From contig NZ_CP048751.1 of NCBI RefSeq assembly GCF_011064825.1, positions 2,914,001 through 2,978,000 of the forward strand: a stretch of DNA of 64,000 bases, in the 5' to 3' direction. The notes beneath the pieces were generated by a model. The model ran no database searches. It was given only the letters and a program-made list of their open reading frames with translations, and was not told where the DNA came from. The position numbers and the translations under genes are program-made. Of the stretch, positions 1 to 9,002 are shown piece after piece; within the stretch, counting starts at the first letter, position 1, and each line of letters opens with the position of its first letter. This stretch comes from Brevundimonas mediterranea (GTDB lineage Bacteria > Pseudomonadota > Alphaproteobacteria > Caulobacterales > Caulobacteraceae).

Positions 1-162
1 ACTGTATGCCGGCAATCCTGCGGCGTCTGAGCGGGCGAGGCGCGAGCAGGATGCCCTGAATGCAACAGGTTGCGAAATGATCGTCGTCCCGGTCGCGCTC
101 GACGCGGCCCGTCTAGACTCTTGACGGAGGGCGCCGCTTACTCGCGTCGGGGAACATCACAA
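1..162. other. Upstream of nasT, no gene seen
   Basis: No convincing reading frame or structured element is visible before nasT. The nasT frame stays open back to an ATG at 70, but the residues it would add are basic and unlike a receiver domain. Confidence 0.5.
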
Positions 163-756
163 TTGCGTATCGCCATCGTCGACGACACCGGCCTGCGCGC
201 GACCATCCTGAAAGAGGGGCTGGCCGAGGCGGGCTACATCGATATCGAGGTCGTGGCGCCCCACGGCGGTTTCGTCGCGCGTCTGGAACGGATGGCGCCC
301 GACATCGTGCTGATGGACCTGGGCGATCCCAGCCGCGACACGCTCGAGGAAATGCTGACCGTCAGCCGCGCTCTGGCTCGACCCATCGCCATGTTCGTCG
401 ACCGGTCGGACGATGCGATGATCGGCGCCGCCATTGACGCAGGGGTATCGGCCTATGTCGTCGATGGTCTCAGGAAGGAAAGGGTGAAGCCGATCCTGGA
501 GCTGGCGATCCGCCGGTTCAACGCCTTCAACATCCTGAGGGCGGAGCGGGACGACGCGGTCACGGCCCTGGCCGACCGCAAGACCATCGATAAGGCCAAG
601 ACCCTGCTGATGCAGGGTCGCGGTCTGTCCGAGCCCGATGCCCACGCCCTGCTGCGCTCCACCGCCATGAACCAGAGCCGCCGCATCGTCGAGGTTGCCG
701 AAGCCTTGATCACCGCCTACGCCCTGATCGACCCACCCAAGGGAACCGGACGATGA
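163..756 (+). CDS. nasT: NasT-type ANTAR antitermination regulator
   Basis: Two-domain RNA-binding response regulator of the AmiR/NasT family, 197 residues. An N-terminal receiver-like domain (begins LRIAIVDDTG) is followed by a C-terminal ANTAR domain around residues 137-190 (ADRKTIDKAKTLLM, then the IVEVAEALI helix). In known systems NasT is held by NasS and, when nitrate or nitrite binds NasS, is released to stop termination in the leader of the nitrate assimilation operon. I chose the TTG at 163 because it puts the receiver strand at the N-terminus, gives the usual length of about 195 residues and has GGGGAA upstream. An ATG at 70 in the same frame would add 31 unlike residues. The gene overlaps nasS by 4 bases. 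Confidence 0.85.
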   Translation: MRIAIVDDTGLRATILKEGLAEAGYIDIEVVAPHGGFVARLERMAPDIVLMDLGDPSRDTLEEMLTVSRALARPIAMFVDRSDDAMIGAAIDAGVSAYVVDGLRKERVKPILELAIRRFNAFNILRAERDDAVTALADRKTIDKAKTLLMQGRGLSEPDAHALLRSTAMNQSRRIVEVAEALITAYALIDPPKGTGR

Positions 757-1889
757 CGCCGCTTTCAATCGCCTTTCTGCCCCTGACCGACAGCGCGGTG
801 CTGGTCGCGGCCAAGGAGATGGGTTTCGCGGAAGCGGCCGGGCTGGACCTGACGCTGGTCCGCAACACCTCCTGGGCCACGGTTCGAGACCGTCTGGTCT
901 ACGGCCAGGTTCAGGCGGCGCACATGTTGGCGCCTCTGGCCGTGGCGGTGACCTTGGGGCTCAGCCAACAGCCGACCCGGCTGGTGGCGCCCTTCCGGCT
1001 GGGGATGAACGGCAACGCCTTGACCCTGTCGCATGAGTTCGCCGCCGCCCTGGACCCGGTGCTCGCGCATCGGGTCGAGGATCCTGTCGCGACCGCCCAT
1101 GACTTCGCTTCGGCCATCGGCATGCACCGTCGCAAGCCGATCATCGGCGTGGTTCATCGGTTTTCCAGCCACGCCCTCATGCTGCGCTACTGGCTGGCGT
1201 TCGCGGGGGTCGATCCCGATCGGGACTTGACCCTGCGGGTGGCGCCGCCGTCCTTGATGGTGGAGGCGTTGCGGACCGGCGAGATCGACGGCTTCATGGC
1301 GGGCGAACCCTGGAGCAGTCTCGCCGTGGACGAAGGCCTGGGCCAGATCGCCGCTTTCGGATCACGGCTCTGGCGCCGGGGGGTGGAAAAGGTCCTGGCC
1401 GCGCGCGCCGACTGGGCCGAGGCCAATCCGGAGGTTCTGAACCGGCTCTTGATCGCCTTGGACCGTTCCGCCGCCTGGTGCGACGCGCCGGAAAATCGCC
1501 CCGCCCTGGCCCGGCTGCTGGCGGCGCCCAATTATGTGAACCAGTCGGCGGCGGTGATCGAGCGCGCCTTGGCCGGGCGACTGGTGCTCGGCCAGGGGGA
1601 AGCGCCCGTGGCCGAGGCGGACTTCCTCATGCTGCACCGCGAAGCCGCCACCGCGCCGGCGATCGATCATGGCCTGTGGATCTACTCGCAGTTCGTGCGT
1701 TGGGGCATGATCGAGGCGTCCGAAACGGCGCGCGCGGCCTCTGCGGCCGTCTTCCGTCCGGACCTGTATCGTCGCGCCGTTCCAGGCGGGGACGGGGCCG
1801 GAGCGGTCGGGAACTTCTTCGACGGCCGGCCCTTCGATCCCGACCGGATCGAGGCCTATGTCGAAAGCTTCGCCGAGGCCGCCGCATGA
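753..1889 (+). CDS. nasS: Nitrate/nitrite sensor NasS, NrtA-like binding protein
   Basis: Substrate-binding protein of the NrtA/CmpA fold, 378 residues. It begins directly with the first beta strand (MTPLSIAFLPLTDSAVL) and has no signal peptide or lipobox, so it should stay in the cytoplasm. That marks it as the sensor NasS, not a periplasmic transporter component. In this family NasS binds nitrate or nitrite and controls NasT by protein-protein contact. Its ATG overlaps the nasT stop (ATGA), giving a translationally coupled pair. The next gene, nirB, follows after a 241-base leader that contains an intrinsic terminator, which is the expected target of the pair. Confidence 0.87.
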   Translation: MTPLSIAFLPLTDSAVLVAAKEMGFAEAAGLDLTLVRNTSWATVRDRLVYGQVQAAHMLAPLAVAVTLGLSQQPTRLVAPFRLGMNGNALTLSHEFAAALDPVLAHRVEDPVATAHDFASAIGMHRRKPIIGVVHRFSSHALMLRYWLAFAGVDPDRDLTLRVAPPSLMVEALRTGEIDGFMAGEPWSSLAVDEGLGQIAAFGSRLWRRGVEKVLAARADWAEANPEVLNRLLIALDRSAAWCDAPENRPALARLLAAPNYVNQSAAVIERALAGRLVLGQGEAPVAEADFLMLHREAATAPAIDHGLWIYSQFVRWGMIEASETARAASAAVFRPDLYRRAVPGGDGAGAVGNFFDGRPFDPDRIEAYVESFAEAAA

Positions 1890-2130
1890 TCGCGGACAAA
1901 AACCTCTTTGTGCGATGCAAAATGACCCCTTGCCGAGCAGGGAGAAACGAGTCAACCTCATCGAACTGAGGCAAGGACGCCTCGGATTGGTCGGAACCCT
2001 CCATCGATGGGGAGTCCCGGCTTTCGCGCCCTGACCGGATCGGTGGGGGTGATCGAGATTTGGCAAAGCCGCCATGCAGGCGCTGGGAAACCAGCGTCTG
2101 CATGGCGGCTTTTTTCGTTTGGGGCGTCGA
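1890..2130 (+). promoter_or_regulatory. Leader RNA of nirB operon, likely NasT target
   Basis: A 241-base non-coding leader lies between nasS and nirB. It holds a 5-bp hairpin with a six-base loop (stem 1956-1960/1967-1971) and a longer imperfect hairpin at 1992-2019 capped by the hexaloop ATCGAT (2003-2008). That loop has A at position 1 and G at position 4, as in ANTAR-binding hexaloops. A strong intrinsic terminator follows at 2065. Tandem hexaloop hairpins before a terminator are the known architecture of ANTAR targets. The first loop (TCGAAC) does not match the A1/G4 rule well, so the exact pairing is uncertain. Confidence 0.65.
2065..2115 (+). terminator. Attenuator terminator before nirB
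   Basis: A 22-bp stem (2065-2086 with 2091-2112) has one G:U-type mismatch, a GAAA loop at 2087-2090, and a run of T at 2109-2115. It sits 16 bases before the nirB start codon, so it must be bypassed for operon expression. This fits NasT antitermination. Confidence 0.9.
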
Positions 2131-4620
2131 ATGGACGGTTTTGCAAAGGTCTTGGCGCGGTCCACGGGCGCGACCCGGGACACCCGGGAGCATCTGGTCG
2201 TCGTCGGCAATGGCATGGCCGGCTGCCGGGCGGTGGAGGAAATTCTCGCGCGCGACGCAGACCGATACCGGGTGACCATCTTCGGGGCCGAACCCCATGT
2301 GAACTACAACAGGATCATGTTGTCCCCCGTGCTGGCGGGCGAGAAGACCTTCGATCAGATCGTCATCAACGACCGCGCCTGGTACGCCGACAATGACATC
2401 GAACTGATCGTGTCGGATCCCGTCGAGGCGATCGATCGCGCCGCCCGGACCGTGACCGCGAAGTCAGGCCGCACCGTCGGCTATGATCGTCTGCTGATCG
2501 CCACCGGATCGGACCCCTTCATCATCCCCGTGCCGGGTCACGACCTCGACGGCGTCATCAGCTTCCGCGACATGGCCGACGTCGACCGGATGGTCGCCGC
2601 CGCGCAGCAGGGCGGGGACGCGGTTGTCATCGGCGGCGGCCTTCTGGGCCTGGAGGCGGCGCACGGCTTGAGCCTGCGGGGCATGAAGGTGACGGTCATC
2701 CATCTGATGCCGAACCTGATGGAACGGCAGCTGGACGAGGCCGCCGGCTGGCTGCTGAAGTCGGCGCTGGAGGCCCGGGGGCAGACCATCCTGACCGGCG
2801 GCGATACGGCGGAGATCGTCGGCGACGTCGGCGTCGAGGGGGTGCGACTGAAGGACGGTCGGCTGATCCCGGCGTCCCTCGTCGTCATGGCGGTCGGCAT
2901 CCGACCCAATATAAGTCTAGCGCGTGCGGCCGGACTGGCCGTGGGGCGCGGCATTCATGTGGACGACCATATGGTCACCTCCGACCCGGCGGTTTTGGCC
3001 GTCGGAGAATGCGTCGAACACGCCGGTCAGGTCTATGGCCTGGTCGCCCCCCTGTGGGACATGTGTCGCGCCCTGGCCGATGGACTGACGGATCGTCATA
3101 CGGGCTATCGTGGCTCGGTGACCTCGACCAAGCTCAAGGTGTCCGGCATTGACGTGTTTTCCGCTGGGGATTTTTCGGGCGGCGAGGGGGCGCAGGACAT
3201 CGTCCTGAGGGACGCGTCGCGCGGCGTCTACAAGCGGGTGGTGGTGCGCGAGGACCGGATCGCGGGCGCGGTCCTGTACGGCGACACCGCCGATGGCGGC
3301 TGGTATTTCGACCTGATGAAACGGGGCGAGGACATCTCGTCGGTCCGCGACATGCTGATCTTCGGTCAGGCCTTCGCCCTGGGAGGAGGGCCGCCGGACC
3401 CTAGGGCGGCCGTTGCAGCCCTCTCGGACGAAGCCGAGATCTGCGGCTGCAACGGCGTGTCCAAGAAGACGGTTGTCGCCGCAATCGAGGGCGGCGCGGC
3501 GACGCTGGACGCCATTCGCGGCGGCTGCAAGGCTTCGGCCTCCTGCGGGTCCTGCACCGGTCTGGTGGAAACCCTGCTGGCCGTGACCCTGGGCGACGAC
3601 TATGCGGGCGAGCGCGCCGTTCGGACCCTGTGCAAATGCACCAGCTTCGGTCACGACGACGTGCGTCGGGAGATCGTGGCCCAAGGGATGCGGACAATCC
3701 CTGAGGTCATGCAAAGACTCCATTGGACGACGCCCGACGGCTGTTCGTCGTGCCGTCCGGCCTTGAATTATTATCTGCTGTGCGCCCTGCCCGGAGACTA
3801 TGTGGACGACCAGCAAAGCCGGTTCGTCAACGAACGTCTGCACGCCAATATCCAGAAGGACGGGACCTATTCGGTAGTGCCGCGGATGTGGGGCGGGGTC
3901 ACCAATCCGCGCGAACTGCGCGCCATCGCCGATGTGGTCGAGAAATACGACGCCCCCCTGGTCAAGGTCACCGGCGGCCAGAGGCTGGATATCTTTGGCA
4001 TCAAGAAGGAGGATCTGCCGGCGGTCTGGGCGGATCTGAACGCCGCAGGCATGGTGTCGGGCCACGCCTACGGCAAATCACTCCGCACGGTGAAGACCTG
4101 CGTCGGGTCGGACTGGTGCCGGTTCGGCACCCAGGACTCCACCGGTCTGGGCATCCAGGCCGAGCGCATGACCTGGGGCAGCTGGATGCCCCACAAGTTC
4201 AAGATCGCGGTGTCGGGCTGCCCCCGCAACTGCGCCGAGGCCACCATCAAGGATTTCGGCGTCATCTGCGTCGACAGCGGTTATGAACTCCATGTCGGGG
4301 GCAACGGCGGCATCCATGTTCGGGTCACCGATCTGTTGTGCAAGGTCGCGACCGAGGCCGAGGCGCTGCACTATTGCGCCGCCTTCATCCAGCTTTACCG
4401 CGAACAGGCCCGCTATCTCGAGCGCACCGCGCCCTGGATCGAACGCGTCGGACTGGAGTGGATCAAGGCCCGGATCGTCGAGGACGCCGAGGGGCGCGAC
4501 GCCCTGGCCGCACGCTTCCTCTACGCCCAGAGCTTCAGCCAGGAGGATCCCTGGGCCGCACGAGTGAGCGGGGTCGATCGCGAACTTCACCAACCCCTGG
4601 TCCTGGCGGAGACGGCGTGA
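2131..4620 (+). CDS. nirB: NADH-dependent nitrite reductase large subunit
   Basis: Cytoplasmic assimilatory nitrite reductase (six-electron reduction of nitrite to ammonium), 829 residues. Domains in order: an FAD domain (GNGMAG near residue 27); an NAD-binding fold (VVIGGGLLGLEAA near 165); a BFD-like 2Fe-2S domain (CGCNG at 438, later CGSC); a second, partial BFD segment; then the sirohaem/4Fe-4S reductase domain with C657-x5-C663 and CPRNC at 697-701. The ATG at 2131 is used because upstream in-frame ATGs fall inside the terminator hairpin. GGGG at 2121 is a modest ribosome site. It is followed by nirD with an ATGA overlap. Confidence 0.95.
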   Translation: MDGFAKVLARSTGATRDTREHLVVVGNGMAGCRAVEEILARDADRYRVTIFGAEPHVNYNRIMLSPVLAGEKTFDQIVINDRAWYADNDIELIVSDPVEAIDRAARTVTAKSGRTVGYDRLLIATGSDPFIIPVPGHDLDGVISFRDMADVDRMVAAAQQGGDAVVIGGGLLGLEAAHGLSLRGMKVTVIHLMPNLMERQLDEAAGWLLKSALEARGQTILTGGDTAEIVGDVGVEGVRLKDGRLIPASLVVMAVGIRPNISLARAAGLAVGRGIHVDDHMVTSDPAVLAVGECVEHAGQVYGLVAPLWDMCRALADGLTDRHTGYRGSVTSTKLKVSGIDVFSAGDFSGGEGAQDIVLRDASRGVYKRVVVREDRIAGAVLYGDTADGGWYFDLMKRGEDISSVRDMLIFGQAFALGGGPPDPRAAVAALSDEAEICGCNGVSKKTVVAAIEGGAATLDAIRGGCKASASCGSCTGLVETLLAVTLGDDYAGERAVRTLCKCTSFGHDDVRREIVAQGMRTIPEVMQRLHWTTPDGCSSCRPALNYYLLCALPGDYVDDQQSRFVNERLHANIQKDGTYSVVPRMWGGVTNPRELRAIADVVEKYDAPLVKVTGGQRLDIFGIKKEDLPAVWADLNAAGMVSGHAYGKSLRTVKTCVGSDWCRFGTQDSTGLGIQAERMTWGSWMPHKFKIAVSGCPRNCAEATIKDFGVICVDSGYELHVGGNGGIHVRVTDLLCKVATEAEALHYCAAFIQLYREQARYLERTAPWIERVGLEWIKARIVEDAEGRDALAARFLYAQSFSQEDPWAARVSGVDRELHQPLVLAETA

Positions 4621-4952
4621 TGCGGGCGGAGCGATGGATGGATGCGGGGGCCGTCGAGGAGATCCCCCTGCGCGGCGCCCGCACGGTGACGGTGGGTGAA
4701 GACGCGATCGCGGTGTTCCGCACAGGCGACGGCGCCGTCTTCGCCCTGATCGATCGTTGCCCCCACAAGGGTGGCCCGCTGAGCCAGGGTATCGTCCACG
4801 GCCACAGCGTCGCCTGCCCGCTGCACAACTGGAGCATCGCCCTGGCCACCGGCGAAGCGCAGGCGCCGGATCGCGGCTGCACCCCGACGATCCCGGTCAG
4901 GATCGAAGCCGGGCGGGTGCTGATTGCGACGTCCAGCCCGGTCCTCGCCTGA
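4620..4952 (+). CDS. nirD: Nitrite reductase small subunit, Rieske type
   Basis: Small subunit of the NirBD nitrite reductase, 110 residues. It is a Rieske-type domain that keeps the cluster ligands C47-x-H49 and C66-x2-H69 (CPHKGGPL and CPLHNW). Not all NirD proteins keep these ligands; their presence here means a 2Fe-2S centre is likely. The start overlaps the nirB stop (ATGA), so the two subunits are translationally coupled. It is encoded immediately before nasA, whose GTG follows the nirD stop by one base. Confidence 0.93.
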   Translation: MRAERWMDAGAVEEIPLRGARTVTVGEDAIAVFRTGDGAVFALIDRCPHKGGPLSQGIVHGHSVACPLHNWSIALATGEAQAPDRGCTPTIPVRIEAGRVLIATSSPVLA

Positions 4953-4953
4953 G

Positions 4954-7524
4954 GTGACCCGGCCCGTCTGCACCACCTGTCCCTATTGCGGCGTCGGCTG
5001 CGGCGTGGTCGCGCGCGTCACGGGCGAGCGCACGGTGGACATCGCGGGCGACCGCGACCACCCCGCCAATAGGGGGCGGCTGTGTTCCAAGGGCACACAT
5101 CTGGGCGAGACGGTCGGACTGAACGGCAGGCTGCTGCACCCGATGATCGGCGACCGGCGCGCCGCCTGGGACGAGGCGCTGGATCTGGTGGCGGACCGTT
5201 TCGCGACCGCCGTCGCCGAGCACGGCCCTGACAGCGTCGGCTTCTATGTCTCGGGCCAGCTTCTGACCGAGGACTATTATGTGGCCAACAAGCTGATGAA
5301 GGGGTTTATCGGCTCGGCCAATATCGACACCAATTCAAGACTTTGCATGTCCAGCGCGGTGTCGGCTCATCTGCGGGCCTTCGGCGAGGACGTCGTGCCG
5401 GCCTGTTACGAGGACCTGGAGGCGGCCGATCTGATCGTGCTGGTCGGCTCCAACACCGCCTGGTGCCATCCCGTGGTCTGGCAAAGGATCGAGGCGGCCC
5501 GGTCGCGGAGCGGCGTCAAGCTTGTCGTCATCGATCCGCGCCGCACCGAGACCGCTGAGATGGCGGATCTGCATCTGCCCCTTCGCGCCGGAACAGACGT
5601 CAGACTTTTCAACAGTCTTCTGGCGGCGCTTCGTGCACGAGGGCAGGTCGATGAGGCCTATATCGCGGCCCATGTCCTCACCCCTGAAGGCTTTTGGGAG
5701 GGGATTGCGGAGGACGCGGACCCGGGCGCCGCCGCGGCGGCCTGCGGTCTCGATCCTGTCGTCCTCGACGCCTTCTTCGATCTGGCGGCCCGTCATCCCC
5801 GCACCGTCACCCTGTTCAGTCAGGGCGTGAACCAGTCGACCCAGGGCGCCGACAAGGCCAACGCCATCATCAATTTTCATCTGGCGACCGGTCGGATCGG
5901 AAAGCCCGGCGCGGCGCCCTTCTCCATCACCGGACAACCGAACGCCATGGGCGGGCGCGAGGTCGGGGGGCTGGCCTCCACCCTGGCCGCCCATATGGAT
6001 TTCGCCGAGGACAATCGGGATCGGGTCGGGCGGTTCTGGGGCGCTCCGGCCCTGGCGGCCGCGCCCGGATTGAAGGCCGTGGATCTGTTCCGGGCCGCCG
6101 GCGACGGTCGGCTCAAGGCCCTGTGGATCATGGCCACCAATCCGGCCGTCAGCATGCCCGACGCCGGCGCGGTCCGCGACGCCCTGGCGGCCTGTCCCTT
6201 CGTCGTCGTCTCGGACGTGATGGCCGACACCGACACCGGCCGCCTGGCCCATGTGCGGTTCCCTGCGGCGGCCTGGGGGGAGAAAGACGGGACGGTCACC
6301 AACTCCGAGCGTATGATCAGCCGCCAGAGACCTTTCTTCCCTCCGCCGGGCGAGGCGCGGCCCGACTGGCGGACCCTCGCGGACGTGGGGCGTCGGATGG
6401 GGCACGGGTCCGGTTTCGCCTGGACCACGCCGGCCGAGGTGTTCGACGAACATTGCCGTCTGACCGCCTTCGAGAACGACGGGCGTCGGCGTCTGGACCT
6501 GTCGCCGCTGATCGGTCTGGATGCGGCGGCCTATGACCGGATGACACCCGTCCGTTGGGGCGCCGATCGCGTCTTCGCGGACGGTTCTTTTTCGACGCCG
6601 GACGGCCGGGCCCGTCTGGTGGCGGTGCGCCAGCAGCCGCTGGTGAACCACGACCTGATCCTGAACACCGGACGCTATCGGGATCAGTGGCATACGATGA
6701 GCCGCACCGGATTGTCGCCGCGCCTGTCCCAGCACCGTCGCGAACCCCTGGTCGAGCTACACCCCGACGACGCGGCGCGGTTCGGCCTGGCTGACGGGGA
6801 TCTGGCCGTCGTGCGGACGGCGCAGGGCGAGAGCGTCTTCCGTCTTGCAATCACCGACGCCCAGCGACCGGGCGAGGCCTTCGCGCCGATCCACTGGACG
6901 GACCGGACGGCGTCAGGGGGGCGGACGGGGCGGCTGGCCGATCCTGCGGCGGACCCCGTGTCGGGCCAGCCGGGGTTCAAACGAACGGCCATGACCGTGA
7001 CCCGGCTTCACACCGACTGGCGCGCCTTCTTGATCCTGCGGGGGGAGACCGGGGTTCAGCCGGACTGTGTCTGGTGGGCGGCGGTGACGGCCCCCGGCGG
7101 CCGACTGTTCGAACTGGCGGGGAACGGCGATCCGCACGCCCTGGAGGCCCTGCTGCCGGACGGCGAGCGGATGACGGCCGTGGACCCGGCGCGCGGGACC
7201 TTGCGGATCGGCGTCCTGAAGGACGGGCGGCTTCAGGGCGCGCTGTTTGTCGCGCGCGACGGGCGACTTCCGGCCCGGGACTGGCTGCTGGCCCAGCTGT
7301 CGGAGACGGTTGAGACCGCCGGGCTCCTGGCCGGGCGAGCGCCGGGGGCGGCCGTGGATCGCGGGCCTGTCGTCTGCGCCTGTTTCGACGTGCGCGCCCG
7401 GACCATCCTGACCGCCATCGCCGAACAGGGGCTGACGAGCGTGGCCGAGGTCGGCGCAGCCCTGTCCGCCGGCTCCAACTGCGGCTCGTGCCGCCCCGCC
7501 ATCGCCAGACTGCTTGCCGCCTAG
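4954..7524 (+). CDS. nasA: Assimilatory nitrate reductase catalytic subunit
   Basis: Molybdopterin oxidoreductase of the NasA group, about 856 residues, cytoplasmic (no Tat signal). The N-terminal 4Fe-4S site is C9-x2-C12-x3-C16 with C44 (CPYCGVGC, then LCSKG). The Mo-bisMGD domains follow, including QGVNQSTQGADKANAI and TNPAVSMPD. A C-terminal BFD-like 2Fe-2S domain starts at C808 (CACFD, later CGSCRP), typical of NasA forms that take electrons without a separate flavoprotein subunit. I prefer the GTG at 4954 because it puts the first cysteine motif near the N-terminus; a TTG at 4924 is also open. No dedicated nitrate transporter is encoded in this operon. Confidence 0.93.
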   Translation: MTRPVCTTCPYCGVGCGVVARVTGERTVDIAGDRDHPANRGRLCSKGTHLGETVGLNGRLLHPMIGDRRAAWDEALDLVADRFATAVAEHGPDSVGFYVSGQLLTEDYYVANKLMKGFIGSANIDTNSRLCMSSAVSAHLRAFGEDVVPACYEDLEAADLIVLVGSNTAWCHPVVWQRIEAARSRSGVKLVVIDPRRTETAEMADLHLPLRAGTDVRLFNSLLAALRARGQVDEAYIAAHVLTPEGFWEGIAEDADPGAAAAACGLDPVVLDAFFDLAARHPRTVTLFSQGVNQSTQGADKANAIINFHLATGRIGKPGAAPFSITGQPNAMGGREVGGLASTLAAHMDFAEDNRDRVGRFWGAPALAAAPGLKAVDLFRAAGDGRLKALWIMATNPAVSMPDAGAVRDALAACPFVVVSDVMADTDTGRLAHVRFPAAAWGEKDGTVTNSERMISRQRPFFPPPGEARPDWRTLADVGRRMGHGSGFAWTTPAEVFDEHCRLTAFENDGRRRLDLSPLIGLDAAAYDRMTPVRWGADRVFADGSFSTPDGRARLVAVRQQPLVNHDLILNTGRYRDQWHTMSRTGLSPRLSQHRREPLVELHPDDAARFGLADGDLAVVRTAQGESVFRLAITDAQRPGEAFAPIHWTDRTASGGRTGRLADPAADPVSGQPGFKRTAMTVTRLHTDWRAFLILRGETGVQPDCVWWAAVTAPGGRLFELAGNGDPHALEALLPDGERMTAVDPARGTLRIGVLKDGRLQGALFVARDGRLPARDWLLAQLSETVETAGLLAGRAPGAAVDRGPVVCACFDVRARTILTAIAEQGLTSVAEVGAALSAGSNCGSCRPAIARLLAA

Positions 7525-7538
7525 GAGAGCGACCGTCC

Positions 7539-8387
7539 ATGACCCGCAAAGATCCGTCTCACGCCGCCTTTCCCCGTCGAACCTCTATCAAGGCTGGCGG
7601 GTCCATCGGGGGCGAGGTCTGGCTGGTCGGGGCCGGGCCGGGCGATCCCGACCTGATCACCCGACAGGCCGAACGCCTGATCCGCGCCGCCGACGTCGTC
7701 TTTTATGACGCCCTGGTCGGGCCGGGGGTTCTGGCGCTCATTCCCGATGCGGTCGAACGCGTTTGCGTGGGCAAGCGGGCCGGCGTCCATTCCAAGCCCC
7801 AGGGCGGCATCAACGATCTGCTGCTGGCGGCCGCCCTGGCAGGCCGACGGGTGGTGCGGCTGAAGGGCGGCGACCCGTCAATGTTCGGCCGGTCCGCCGA
7901 GGAATTGGCTCATCTTCAGGCGCATGGGGTGCGCGTCCATGTGGCGCCGGGGGTTACGACGGCCAGCGCCGCCGCCGCCCGCGCCGGCGTCTCTCTGACC
8001 CTGAGGGGCGTGGCGCGGCGGGTTCAGTTCGTCACAGCCCATGCCCGCGCCGGAGAAGCCCTGGACATGGACTGGGCCGCGCTCGCCGATCCCAGCGCCA
8101 CCCTGGCCGTCTATATGGGGCGAGCCGCCGCGCCGGAACTGAAGCGACGCCTGATGGCGGAGGGCATGGCGGGAGATACGCCCGTGCTGGTCGCCGTCAA
8201 TGTCAGCCTGGCGGACGAGAAACTGCTGTTCACGCGGTTGGACCTGTTGCCCCTGACCGTCGGCGCCCTGGCGGAGGACGCGCCGACCCTGATGCTGATC
8301 GGCCAGGCGGTCGGTCGGCAAGCCGCTGTGGCGGAAACGCCCGTCGGCGCCGACGTCGCCGCAGCCGGTTCGGCGCGGCCGTGGTGA
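7539..8387 (+). CDS. cobA: Uroporphyrinogen-III C-methyltransferase
   Basis: SAM-dependent uroporphyrinogen-III methyltransferase (SUMT), 282 residues, making precorrin-2 for sirohaem and cobalamin. Motifs include GAGPGDPDL near the N-terminus and GGDPSMFGRSAEEL. It is the last gene of the nas operon, 14 bases after nasA, with AGGAG at 7523 before the ATG at 7539. The single-domain form lacks the dehydrogenase/ferrochelatase half of CysG, so sirohaem completion must come from elsewhere. Its place is explained by the sirohaem need of NirB; the nearby B12-dependent ribonucleotide reductase also depends on this pathway. A short N-terminal extension precedes the first core strand. Confidence 0.92.
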   Translation: MTRKDPSHAAFPRRTSIKAGGSIGGEVWLVGAGPGDPDLITRQAERLIRAADVVFYDALVGPGVLALIPDAVERVCVGKRAGVHSKPQGGINDLLLAAALAGRRVVRLKGGDPSMFGRSAEELAHLQAHGVRVHVAPGVTTASAAAARAGVSLTLRGVARRVQFVTAHARAGEALDMDWAALADPSATLAVYMGRAAAPELKRRLMAEGMAGDTPVLVAVNVSLADEKLLFTRLDLLPLTVGALAEDAPTLMLIGQAVGRQAAVAETPVGADVAAAGSARPW

Positions 8388-8408
8388 GCGACCGTGTGTC
8401 CGTCTGGA

Positions 8409-9002
8409 TCAGCCGTGTTCGGGCAGGGCGGCTTCAGCCAGGGCCAGGTCGTCAATCGTATTGATGTTCACGAAGGCGTCGTCGTCCTCCGCAGGCCAGT
8501 CCACGATGACGCGGCCCACGGCCTCGCTGAGGCCCTGCAGGGACAGCCGGCCCTCGTCGGCCCGGCGCCTTAGGACCGGGACGGCGGTGGTGCGCCACAG
8601 GGCGCAGACCGGATGAAGCCGGCCCCCGCTTGCGGCCACGGCCACGCCCGACTCGGCCGTCAGGGCGGACTGGAGCCGCGATAGCAGATCGCCCGGCACG
8701 CGGGGCATGTCGCAAGCCAGGGTCAGAACCTGGTCGAAGCCGGCGTCCGCCGCCCAGACCAGGGCTGCGAGCAGGCCCGCCAGGGGGCCGTCGATATCCG
8801 GCGCATCGAGCACGATCGTCTCGGCGAAACCGTCCGCCTGGGCGGGATCGCGCACCACCAGGATCACCGGCCCGGCCAGGGCGTGAGCCTTGTTCAGCGC
8901 ATGGTCGAGCAGGCGCAGCCCGTTAAGCCGCCGACGCGGCTTGTCGCCCCCCATTCTTCGGCCGGCCCCGCCGGCCAGGACCGCGACAACGACGGGGCTC
9001 AT
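8409..9002 (-). CDS. mobA: Molybdenum cofactor guanylyltransferase
   Basis: Converts Mo-molybdopterin to the bis-MGD cofactor used by NarG and NasA; 197 residues. It has the nucleotidyltransferase signature AGGAGRRMGGDK at residues 10-21 and a metal-binding DMP motif (LACDMPRVP). It is the last gene of the nar operon, with its ATG overlapping the stop of the carbonic anhydrase gene. No mobB is present. It converges on cobA with only 21 bases between, so no room is left for a strong terminator and none is seen. Confidence 0.9.
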   Translation of the reverse strand: MSPVVVAVLAGGAGRRMGGDKPRRRLNGLRLLDHALNKAHALAGPVILVVRDPAQADGFAETIVLDAPDIDGPLAGLLAALVWAADAGFDQVLTLACDMPRVPGDLLSRLQSALTAESGVAVAASGGRLHPVCALWRTTAVPVLRRRADEGRLSLQGLSEAVGRVIVDWPAEDDDAFVNINTIDDLALAEAALPEHG

